From an uncultured Clostridia bacterium (GTDB taxonomy: Bacteria; Bacillota; Clostridia; Oscillospirales; Ruminococcaceae), in contig CAMEKZ010000003.1 of assembly GCA_945921635.1 (NCBI GenBank), positions 1 through 38,683 on the forward strand: a stretch of DNA of 38,683 nt. Direction: 5' to 3'. The notes below the pieces were generated by a model. It did not search any database. It was given only the letters and a program-made list of their open reading frames with translations, and was not told where the DNA came from. How positions within the stretch are numbered: position 1 is the first letter of the stretch; every line of letters begins with the position of its first letter. Positions 1-6,739 of this stretch are shown in pieces. Position numbers and translations under genes: made by a program.

Positions 1-2
1 AA

Positions 3-1955
3 ACCGTCACGCAGTACACTATGGGCACGTGAGAGCGGCTCGGACTGCTCAAAATGGACTTTCTCGGACTGCGCTACCTCACCGTCATACAGGACTGCTG
101 TAAGGCGGTGCAAAGGCAATGTCCCGACTTTGAGATAGAAAAAATCCCCGAGGACGATGAAGTGACCTACAGGATGATGTCGGAGGGCGGCACGCTCGGG
201 ATATTCCAATTTGAAAGCGGGGGCATGACGGCTCTGCTGTCGCGCATGAAGCCGCGCTCAATCGAGGATCTGACCGCGGCGCTGTCGCTGTACCGGCCGG
301 GACCGATGGACTCGATACCTCAGTATCTTGAAAACCGCCGCCACCCCGAAAAAATAAAATACAAGCACCCGCTGCTTAAAGATATACTTAATGTCACCTA
401 CGGCTGTATAGTGTATCAGGAACAGGTAATGACTATATGCAGAAAGCTTGCGGGGTATTCTTACGGCAGGGCGGATATTGTGCGCCGTGCTATGTCCAAG
501 AAAAAGCAGGACGTGATGATAAAGGAGCGTGAGACCTTTGTCAGCGGCGCGGAGAATTTTGTTTTAAAGAAGAAGACAGCAAACGAGATTTTTGACGATA
601 TGCTGAGCTTTGCGTCCTACGCGTTCAATAAGTCGCACGCGGCGGCATATTCCGTACTCGCCTACCGCACGGCATATCTGAGGTGTCACCACTACAAGGA
701 ATATATGGTAGCCCTGCTCACAAGCGTGATAGGTCAGAGCGGAAAGACCGCAGAGTATATAAACGATTTGTCGGAGCATGGCATAAAGCTGCTCCCGCCT
801 AATGTAAACAAGAGCATGACCGCCTTTTCTTCGGAGAGCGGCGGGGTGCGCTTCGGCCTGCTCGCGATAAAAAATCTCGGTGAAAACGTGATAACGGGGA
901 TAATTGAAGAGCGCGACGAAAAGCCGTTTTCCAGCCTGTATGATTTTTGCGACAGGATGGCAAAGCGCGGAATAAACAAGCGCGCGGTAGAGTCGCTTAT
1001 AAAAAGCGGTGCGCTCGACTGCACGGGAAGTAACCGCCGCGAGATGATGCTGTCGTTTGAGATGATGCTCGACAGCCTTTCACAGCGGAGGGATATAGAG
1101 GGTCAGCTCGACTTTTTTTCTGATGACGAGGGCGAAAATGACAGCCTTGCGGATTATAAAATGCAAAAAGCGGACGAGTACCCCAAGCAGCAGCTTCTTA
1201 TGATGGAAAAGGAAATGCTCGGAATATATATTTCGGGTCACCCGACCGATGGGTATAAAAAGGTCATACGCGAGCTGTCCTGCACGTTTGTGGCAAACGC
1301 TATCGCTGAGCGGCGGGAGAACGTAAAGGTGAAAATAATCGCGATGCTCTCCTCAAAGCGTATCTATGTCACAAAGCAGAACAAGACAATGTGCTTTCTT
1401 GTGATAGAGGACATAAGCGGCGAGATGGAAGCGATTTTATTTGCGAGCGGGTATGAGACCTACGCTGCAAAGCTTGTCGAGGGCGGTATTTTTCTGTTTG
1501 AGGGAACGCTGTCAAGTGAGGACGACAAGGACGCAAAGCTGCTGATAAACAGTATTTCGGACGTCCCCGAAAAATCGGACGGGAAAGGAGTGCCAGCGGC
1601 ACACGCAGCGCCAGCGGCACACGCAGCGCCTGCGGCGCACGCAGTACACGCTGTACCCGCAGTGCCCGCGGCACCCGCAGTACACGCTGTACCCGCAGTG
1701 CCCGCGGCACCCGCAAAAACCGATGATAAGGGCGGGCAGACGCTGTATATAAAATTTGCGGACAGGCAGGACGAGAAAATCCCTCGGGTAAAACAGCTTT
1801 TAAAGCAGAACAGGGGCGGCACGGCTGTCAAAATCTGCTTTGAAAAAAGCAGGGAAACAATACCGCTTCCGCCGCAGAGTTTTGTTAAGCTTTCACAGGA
1901 ATTTATCACAATCCTAAGTGAAATCTGCGGAAATAGCAATATAATTTTAAAATAA
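3..1955 (+). CDS. dnaE: DNA polymerase III subunit alpha (DnaE), C-terminal part, with an in-frame TGA
   Basis: Replicative polymerase, C-terminal half; the 5' part lies outside the window. The frame is already open from base 3 and reads TVTQYTMGT, then a TGA at 30-32, then ERLGLLKMDFLGLR, which is the conserved run of the DnaE catalytic domain. The stop therefore falls inside a conserved block where Leu is usual. Downstream come the rest of the palm/fingers (YRPGPMDSIPQY, QEQVM), the helix-hairpin-helix region and an OB-fold (about residues 430-500 counted from base 54). A low-complexity Ala/Pro/His/Val linker (bases 1591-1719) precedes the short C-terminal domain. pfkA follows, as is common in Firmicutes. 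The TGA could be a sequence error or a true nonsense mutation. If translation restarted at ATG 54, the product would lack the amino-terminal half. Confidence 0.93.
1644..1715 (+). repeat. Perfect 36-bp tandem duplication inside dnaE
   Basis: Two identical 36-bp units (1644-1679 and 1680-1715) encode the second half of the Ala/Pro/His/Val linker of DnaE. Just upstream, about 1591-1643, is a shorter related 18-bp repeat in about three imperfect copies. All units are multiples of three, so copy changes keep the frame. Confidence 0.9.
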
Positions 1956-1978
1956 ATCGAATTTTGTGAATTTTCCCC

Positions 1979-2007
1979 TTGACTTAATTGCGTTTTAGGA
2001 GTAAACT
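1979..2007 (+). promoter_or_regulatory. Sigma-A type promoter for pfkA
   Basis: TTGACT at 1979-1984, a 17-bp spacer and TAAACT at 2002-2007, starting 24 bases after the dnaE stop. It would give pfkA its own transcript with a leader of about 45 bases. Confidence 0.7.
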
Positions 2008-2059
2008 GAAAGATGTGTAAATAATCTAGGGGTATCCCCAAGGAAGGATGTACGATAAT

Positions 2060-3019
2060 ATGAAAAAAATAGGTGTTTTGACAAGCGGCGGCGACGCTCC
2101 GGGAATGAATGCCGTAATCCGTGCCGTAACAAGAGCAGGTATCTCAAAGGGCATGGATGTAGTTGGCATCCGCAGAGGCTATAACGGCCTTATCAACGGA
2201 GATATTGTCGAGCTTAATGTGAGAAGCGTTTCAGACATTATCCAGCGCGGCGGCACAATGCTTTATACTGCAAGATGCGCCGAGTTCAGATACGAAGAGG
2301 GCCTCCAGAAGGCAAAGCAGACCTGTATTGAAAACGGTATCGAGGGTATTGTAGTTATAGGCGGCGACGGCTCGTTCAGAGGTGCGGCTGACCTTTCTGC
2401 AAGAGGTATTCTCTGCGTAGGCGTACCCGGCACTATCGACAACGATATTTCAATGACAGAATATACCATAGGCTATGACACAGCGATGAACACAGCTATG
2501 GAGATGGTTGACAAGCTGAGAGATACCGCGCAGTCGCACGACAGATGCTCGGTAGTTGAGGTTATGGGCAGAAATGCCGGCTATATCGCGCTGAACACAG
2601 GTATCGCCTGCGGCGCGACATATATCATCACAAAGGAAGAGCCCTACACCATGAATGACGTAATCAACAAGATTATCGCGGGTCAGAAGACGGGCAAGCA
2701 CCACTTTATTATAGTTGTTGCTGAAGGTATCGGAAATTCCGAGCAGATTGCCAAGGAAATCGAGCAGGCAACGGGCGTTGAGAGCCGCGCTACAATTCTC
2801 GGTCACGTTCAGAGAGGCGGCAGCCCGACGGTACGCGACAGAGTAGAGGCAAGCCAGCTCGGCTATTATGCGGTTGAGCTTCTGTCAAACGGCATAGGAA
2901 ACCGCGTTGTAGGTCTCCAGAACAACAAGGTTGTAGACTATGACATTCAGGAAGCGCTGAAGATGACAAAGTCGTTCGACCACAAGCTGTATGAAATTGC
3001 TAACGAAATCAGCTTCTGA
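2060..3019 (+). CDS. pfkA: ATP-dependent 6-phosphofructokinase
   Basis: Phosphorylates fructose 6-phosphate to fructose 1,6-bisphosphate in glycolysis; cytoplasmic homotetramer in known family members. The protein opens with MKKIGVLTSGGDAPGMN, the nucleotide-binding loop. It then carries IGGDGSFRGA, the catalytic PGTIDND segment, MGRNAGYIAL and GHVQRGGSPT, all in family order. Its 319 residues match the usual bacterial length. I chose ATG 2060 because it gives the standard N-terminus. The in-frame ATG at 2048 directly abuts the AGGAAGG ribosome binding site (2041-2047) and is too close to be used. It has its own promoter after dnaE. Nothing unusual is seen. Confidence 0.97.
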   Translation: MKKIGVLTSGGDAPGMNAVIRAVTRAGISKGMDVVGIRRGYNGLINGDIVELNVRSVSDIIQRGGTMLYTARCAEFRYEEGLQKAKQTCIENGIEGIVVIGGDGSFRGAADLSARGILCVGVPGTIDNDISMTEYTIGYDTAMNTAMEMVDKLRDTAQSHDRCSVVEVMGRNAGYIALNTGIACGATYIITKEEPYTMNDVINKIIAGQKTGKHHFIIVVAEGIGNSEQIAKEIEQATGVESRATILGHVQRGGSPTVRDRVEASQLGYYAVELLSNGIGNRVVGLQNNKVVDYDIQEALKMTKSFDHKLYEIANEISF

Positions 3020-3040
3020 TTTAATTGCAGCTTATAGACA

Positions 3041-3072
3041 GCCGTACGACGCATTTTGATGCGTCTGACGGT
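3041..3072 (+). terminator. Hairpin after pfkA, weak terminator
   Basis: GACGCA (3048-3053) pairs with TGCGTC (3060-3065), with weaker outer pairing GCCGT/ACGGT. No long T-run follows, so it may be a processing or weak termination hairpin rather than a strong terminator. Confidence 0.45.
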
Positions 3073-3163
3073 CTTAAAAACATTTTATTTTGTTATCTAT
3101 ATAATAGATATACAGCGGCGCGGATTTCCGCTCCGCACAGAGCATCTGCTCTGTATTTACTGT

Positions 3164-3260
3164 ACAGAGTAGGATAATGCGCGTAAAGTGCCCGAGGGAC
3201 GGGGAGTTGTCCTCGGGACGAACACCACACGGTGGCGGTGCATTGTCCGCATCTCGCTGT
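3164..3260 (+). promoter_or_regulatory. Tetrahydrofolate (THF) riboswitch aptamer
   Basis: The stretch carries the conserved pieces of the folT-type THF aptamer in order: AGTAGGATAATGCGCGT, AAGTG, a stem GCCCGAGGGAC.../GTCCTCGGG with GGGGAG, ACGAA, CGGTGCATT and CCGCATCTCGCTGT. The ends ACAG and CTGT close stem P1, and AATGC pairs with GCATT. It precedes folT, the classical target of this class. Upstream, CTCTGT (3149-3154) can pair either with ACAGAG at 3137-3142 or with ACAGAG at 3164-3169, which is the 5' edge of the aptamer. A lone TATAAT at 3100-3105 may be the -10 of its promoter; I see no good -35. Confidence 0.85.
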
Positions 3261-3309
3261 TGCATAAAAAGAGATAACGCCATATTTATCCCGAGTTATG
3301 CGATTGCGT

Positions 3310-3410
3310 AATACTATTTATTTCTAACTTAAAAAAGCTCCATAGAGCTTTTTTAAGAGTTCTGCCTACGGCAGAACCGATGGGACTTTGTCCTATCGAG
3401 AAATAGTATT
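3310..3410. repeat. Cloverleaf palindrome 1 (outer stem around three hairpins)
   Basis: Outer stem AATACTATTT (3310-3319) with AAATAGTATT (3401-3410). Inside are three hairpins: CTTAAAAAAGCTC/GAGCTTTTTTAAG (3328-3357, 13 bp, loop CATA), GTTCTGCC/GGCAGAAC (3359-3377, loop TAC) and CGATGGGAC/GTCCTATCG (3378-3398, loop TTT, one G-T pair). It lies between the THF aptamer and folT. Confidence 0.85.
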
Positions 3411-3415
3411 GTACA

Positions 3416-3493
3416 TCATTTCAGCCGCCTGCGGCGGCATATTCGGCTTTGCCGAATCCTTAAAAAGGTTAGCACCTTTTTAAGATGAAATGA
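3416..3493. repeat. Cloverleaf palindrome 2 (outer stem around three hairpins)
   Basis: Outer stem TCATTTCA (3416-3423) with TGAAATGA (3486-3493). Inside are GCCGCC/GGCGGC (3424-3438, loop TGC), ATTCGGC/GCCGAAT (3441-3457, loop TTT) and CTTAAAAAGG/CCTTTTTAAG (3459-3484). The last 3' arm, CCTTTTTAA at 3475-3483, can also pair along nine bases (two G-T) with TTAAGGAGG at 3512-3520, the ribosome binding site of folT. Confidence 0.85.
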
Positions 3494-3525
3494 GTATAAA
3501 TCATCGTAGATTTAAGGAGGTAAAT

Positions 3526-4158
3526 ATGGCATTTTTTCTTAATTTCAAAAAATCGTTTGAGGAGCTGAAGTCGGTACGCTGTCTTACGGTGACGGCTCTG
3601 CTTATCGGCGTGTCCATCGCGCTGAAATTTTTGCTTATTCAGCCGTCGGAGACGCTGAAAATAAGCTTTTCGTTTGTGGGGCTTGCCGCTATAGGTATGC
3701 TCTACGGTCCGACAGTTGCGGGTCTTGCGGGAATAGTCACCGATGTGCTCGGCTTTTTAGTAAAGCCAACCGGCGCGTTTTCACCGATATTCACGGTGGT
3801 GGAGCTTACGGGCGGCATAATATACGGAATATTCCTGTATAAGCTGAACCCCGCAAAGCTCGACTTTTCAAGCGGCTCGGCATTTTTGTCGGGACTTAAA
3901 ACAAACAGCTTACAGGTGCTGAGGATAGTGGGCGCAAAATTCACGATAAACCTTGTCTGCAACGTGTTTATGAACACTGCGGCTATGGTTATCATGGGCT
4001 ATTTTGCACCCGAGGTATTCTGGGTAAAGATATGGGAGCGCATAATCAAGAACGCGGTTATGCTGCCTATCGAGGTATTCATCCTACTGCTTGTCCTCTA
4101 CCCTGTTATGATAGCCTACCGCGCAGCGTTCAGACACACGCGCAGTATCGCGAAATAG
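3526..4158 (+). CDS. folT: Folate ECF transporter S component FolT
   Basis: Membrane substrate-binding subunit of an energy-coupling factor transporter, predicted to capture folate and work with shared EcfA/A'/T subunits not seen here. About 210 residues with five to six hydrophobic segments. The pattern ISFSFVGLAAIGMLYGP...AGLAGIVTDVLGFLVKPTG...FSPIFTVVELTGGIIYG is typical of the FolT-type S family. Start ATG 3526 sits six bases behind a strong AAGGAGG; an in-frame ATG 36 bases upstream falls inside cloverleaf 2 and has no ribosome binding site. The THF riboswitch upstream supports folate as substrate. Two cloverleaf palindromes separate the aptamer from the start codon. proC follows after 24 bases, probably co-transcribed. 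Confidence 0.88.
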   Translation: MAFFLNFKKSFEELKSVRCLTVTALLIGVSIALKFLLIQPSETLKISFSFVGLAAIGMLYGPTVAGLAGIVTDVLGFLVKPTGAFSPIFTVVELTGGIIYGIFLYKLNPAKLDFSSGSAFLSGLKTNSLQVLRIVGAKFTINLVCNVFMNTAAMVIMGYFAPEVFWVKIWERIIKNAVMLPIEVFILLLVLYPVMIAYRAAFRHTRSIAK

Positions 4159-4182
4159 ACTGACTGTAGAAAGGTTTTTACT

Positions 4183-4977
4183 ATGACCAGACTTGGCTTT
4201 TTAGGCGCGGGAAATATGGGAAGCGCCATCATGAAGGGTATCAGCGGCGCAGACATCGCCGAAATATACGCATACGACAAGGACGGCGGCAAGCTTGCGG
4301 CGCTGTCGGACATCGGGATTAAGCCGTGCGAAAGCGAAAACGAGCTCGTCCGTACCTGCGAGTATATCCTGCTTGCGGTAAAGCCGCAGGTTTTACCCGC
4401 GGTGCTTGACACCGTTGCAAAGGACATAACCGCGGATAAAATCATTATATCAATCTGCGCGGGCATCTCCGAGGACTTTATCCGCAGCAGGACTAACCCC
4501 GCTGCAAAGGTTATCCTTGTTATGCCTAACACCCCTATGATGCTGGGTCTCGGCGCGAGCGCGATTTCAAAGACCGACAACGTAAGCGAGACTGAATTTG
4601 CCTTTGCAAAGTCGGTTATCGAGAGCTGCGGCATAGCGCAGGAGATACCTATAGACAAGATGAAGGAGATAATCGCGGTAAACGGCAGCTCCCCCGCCTT
4701 TATCTATCTCTTTGCAAAGGGATTTATCGACTATGCGGAGTCAGTAGGTATTGACGCTGACGCGGCGCTTAGACTGTTCGCGCAGTCGCTTATCGGCTCG
4801 GCAAAGATGCTGACCGATTCGGGTATGGCGGTAGCCGAGCTTATAAAGCAGGTATCAAGCCCCGGCGGCACTACGATAGCGGGTCTTGACAGGCTCTATG
4901 CCGGAAAGCTCACCGAGGTTGTCGAGGACTGCTGTAAGGCTTGTACAAACAGAGCGTATGAGCTTGCCGCTAAGTAA
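4183..4977 (+). CDS. proC: Pyrroline-5-carboxylate reductase
   Basis: Last step of proline synthesis: NAD(P)H-dependent reduction of 1-pyrroline-5-carboxylate to proline in the cytoplasm. The N-terminal Rossmann loop is GAGNMG (residues 8-13). Then come AVKPQ, the ICAGI strand, VMPNTP, and in the helical dimerisation half NGSSPAF and SSPGGTT, which form the substrate site. The 264 residues match the family. AAAGG lies nine bases before the ATG. It follows folT by 24 bases and is closed by a good terminator at 5005-5043, so folT-proC looks like one transcript. I see no functional link between folate uptake and proline beyond this arrangement. Confidence 0.96.
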   Translation: MTRLGFLGAGNMGSAIMKGISGADIAEIYAYDKDGGKLAALSDIGIKPCESENELVRTCEYILLAVKPQVLPAVLDTVAKDITADKIIISICAGISEDFIRSRTNPAAKVILVMPNTPMMLGLGASAISKTDNVSETEFAFAKSVIESCGIAQEIPIDKMKEIIAVNGSSPAFIYLFAKGFIDYAESVGIDADAALRLFAQSLIGSAKMLTDSGMAVAELIKQVSSPGGTTIAGLDRLYAGKLTEVVEDCCKACTNRAYELAAK

Positions 4978-5004
4978 TTATTTGGAATAAAAACACTATT
5001 TGCA

Positions 5005-5043
5005 ATCCGTACCGGGCAGAAACGCTCCGGCACGGATTTTTTT
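5005..5043 (+). terminator. Rho-independent terminator after proC
   Basis: ATCCGT-A-CCGG pairs with CCGG-C-ACGGAT around a GCAGAAACGCT loop, followed by a run of seven T. Confidence 0.9.
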
Positions 5044-5061
5044 ATTTATTTGTCTGTAGGC

Positions 5062-5090
5062 TTGACATTTGCGGCTTAAAATGGTACAAT
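5062..5090 (+). promoter_or_regulatory. Consensus sigma-A promoter for the small lipoprotein
   Basis: TTGACA at 5062-5067, 17-bp spacer, TACAAT at 5085-5090. The start codon is about 50 bases downstream. Confidence 0.88.
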
Positions 5091-5140
5091 ATTCCTCACA
5101 GCGTCATGCGGCGCAAATAAAATGAAAAGGAATTATTATT

Positions 5141-5593
5141 ATGAGAAACATGAAGAAAATATTCGTGCTGTTTTTGGCTTTAATCTGCCTTTCGGTTGCC
5201 GCGTGTACGGTAAACACGAGTATGTCATACACCTACAATGTAGAAACCGGTGACGCGATTACCGTAAAGCTGAACACCGCGGACGGCTACAGCATAACCT
5301 CCGAGCTTCCGTTTACCGTTACAAAGGGCGGGGAGACTGTCGGACAGGGTTATTTTATCACCGAGGAGACATATCAGACATACGTCAGCTCGCTTTCCGG
5401 CATGGAGGGCGCAAAAGTAATCGGCACGGGCGAAAGGGCGGATATAGAGTATATTTTCTGGTGCTATAACGACACCGAGTATAATTACGCCGTGCTTGTA
5501 AAGGGTTCAAAGACGGGCGCGGTAGTGGGAAACAATATCTCGCAGGCGTCGGCTGAGGAGTGTATGGGAAGGCTGACGTTCAGTAAGGAATAA
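5141..5593 (+). CDS. Small lipoprotein of unknown function
   Basis: 150-residue protein with a lipoprotein signal peptide: MRNMKK, a hydrophobic core, then the lipobox VAAC with the lipidated Cys at residue 22. The mature part is about 128 residues, rich in Thr, Gly, Tyr and acidic residues, and probably mostly beta strand. I recognise no domain. AAAGGA is ten bases before ATG 5141; ATG 5150 (MKKIF) is an alternative with nearly the same signal. It is monocistronic, with its own consensus promoter (5062-5090) and terminator (5608-5641), so it is probably well expressed. Expected to be anchored on the outer face of the membrane. Confidence 0.8.
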   Translation: MRNMKKIFVLFLALICLSVAACTVNTSMSYTYNVETGDAITVKLNTADGYSITSELPFTVTKGGETVGQGYFITEETYQTYVSSLSGMEGAKVIGTGERADIEYIFWCYNDTEYNYAVLVKGSKTGAVVGNNISQASAEECMGRLTFSKE

Positions 5594-5607
5594 GCGTAAA
5601 ATGAAAT

Positions 5608-5641
5608 ACCGCCGGCGGCTTTTGGCTGTCGGCGGTTTTTG
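5608..5641 (+). terminator. Terminator between the lipoprotein gene and spoIIR
   Basis: ACCGCCG pairs with CGGCGGT around a GC-rich loop, followed by TTTTTGTGTT. It ends the plus-strand lipoprotein gene. On the other strand the hairpin is followed by a looser T-rich stretch, so it may also help stop spoIIR. Confidence 0.85.
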
Positions 5642-5653
5642 TGTTAGGTTTTC

Positions 5654-6409
5654 TTAAATCATCGCTCCGATAACCGACATACCCGCGTAGACGCTGATTT
5701 GTGCCGGTGCGGGGCTGTCCTCTGCCGCCGAAGCGGTGCTTTCCTGCTCCGGATTTTCGGTGCTTTCGTTGCTTTCGTTATTCGCGGCGTTCTCGCTGCT
5801 CTTGCTTTCATTCGTGTCACCGCCGCCGAAAAGGCTGTTCAGCAGTTCAAACAGCGCAAACTTTACCTCTATATCCGCGCTGTTTTCGATATTCTTGCTC
5901 TGCTCCTCGGTGAAAAACTCCCCCGCGGCGGGCAGACAGAGCGGCGGGAACATCACGCACCACCAGTTTTTCCCCTCCGCTTCGCCGATAAGAAAGCGAA
6001 CGGCGGTATAGTTCCCCGCGGGGAGGGTGTAATTCTCATACCGGCGCGTGGTAAAATAAGTATCTGCTATCTCGCACTCAACCGTGTAGTCATGGCCTTG
6101 TGATATAATAAACTTCTGTGCCTTTTCCTGCATCTCGGCTTTGTGCTCTTCTGCCGCTTCTATAGCTTCGTCAAGGTTTCCGCACCCGCCGAACACCTCG
6201 CCAAACTCGGTCAGCATATAATCCCTGAGCCTGTATTTCAGCGCCTGATCCTCCTCGCTGTCAGAGTTTGCGAGGATATGAAGGCGTAAAACCTCGTCGG
6301 GGATATGCTCGCAGTCCTCGGCAAACGCGGAAAAGCCGCTGAATATGATGGCGGCTACCGCGCCGATTATCATAGCTATGTTAGTGATATTATGCTTAAA
6401 CCCTGTCAT
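5654..6409 (-). CDS. spoIIR: Stage II sporulation protein R
   Basis: In known sporulators SpoIIR is made in the forespore, secreted into the intermembrane space, and triggers SpoIIGA to process pro-sigma-E. This protein has a signal peptide (residues 1-30, ending SAFA-ED), then the family core: IPDEVLRLHILANSDSEEDQ, ...LKYRLRDYML, a pattern of YTLPAGNYTAVRFLIGEAEGKNWWC and MFPPLC. After about residue 185 comes a 65-residue Ser/Glu/Asn/Ala-rich tail that is probably disordered and not part of the usual core. GAAAGGA lies eight bases before the ATG. I could not pick out a sigma-F promoter; the upstream gap is filled by cloverleaf palindromes. Its presence says the organism descends from, and probably is, a spore former. 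Confidence 0.92.
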   Translation of the reverse strand: MTGFKHNITNIAMIIGAVAAIIFSGFSAFAEDCEHIPDEVLRLHILANSDSEEDQALKYRLRDYMLTEFGEVFGGCGNLDEAIEAAEEHKAEMQEKAQKFIISQGHDYTVECEIADTYFTTRRYENYTLPAGNYTAVRFLIGEAEGKNWWCVMFPPLCLPAAGEFFTEEQSKNIENSADIEVKFALFELLNSLFGGGDTNESKSSENAANNESNESTENPEQESTASAAEDSPAPAQISVYAGMSVIGAMI

Positions 6410-6461
6410 AATTACAATCCTTTCGTGTCACATCGTGATGTCTGTAAGGTAATTAATGTCT

Positions 6462-6588
6462 GCTCATCAACTTCCGATAGGCTTTATAATAATAAAAAAA
6501 GCCTATCGGAAGTTGCTAAAGTGCGAGGATTTTCATAAATATTCAAGAAATCCTTGCACTTTAGTTCGTCCCTTTGGACGAAATGAGC
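6462..6588. repeat. Cloverleaf palindrome 3 (outer stem around three hairpins)
   Basis: Outer stem GCTCAT (6462-6467) with ATGAGC (6583-6588). Inside: a 17-bp perfect hairpin (6469-6485 with 6498-6514, arm beginning AACTTCCGATAGGC), a second 17-bp hairpin with one G-T pair (6516-6532 with 6548-6564, arm beginning CTAAAGTGC), and TTCGTCC/GGACGAA (6565-6582, loop CTTT). Confidence 0.85.
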
Positions 6589-6599
6589 TTGACATCGAG

Positions 6600-6710
6600 T
6601 AGTGTGTGCGGTGCAAAAGCGCACACAGTGTGATTTTGTGCCAACTCAAAGCCTGCTTTTCGGGCTTTGAGTGAATAACTGTCCTGCGGACAGTTATTCA
6701 GTACACACTA
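6600..6710. repeat. Cloverleaf palindrome 4 (outer stem around three hairpins)
   Basis: Outer stem TAGTGTGT (6600-6607) with ACACACTA (6703-6710). Inside: GGTGCAAAA/TTTTGTGCC (6610-6642, two G-T pairs, with CACA/TGTG nested), ACTCAAAGCC/GGCTTTGAGT (6644-6672) and GAATAACTGTCC/GGACAGTTATTC (6673-6699, loop TGC). It lies 29 bases past the end of nadE and could also act as its transcription stop. Confidence 0.85.
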
Positions 6711-6739
6711 ATTATTGACAGGGTTTCAGGTATTATACG

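Noticed and set aside
1369-2041. Minus-strand frames through the dnaE repeat
   Set aside because: Their sequence is merely the repeat read backwards (AGTAGTA- or RVPRALRV-type), with no independent signal.
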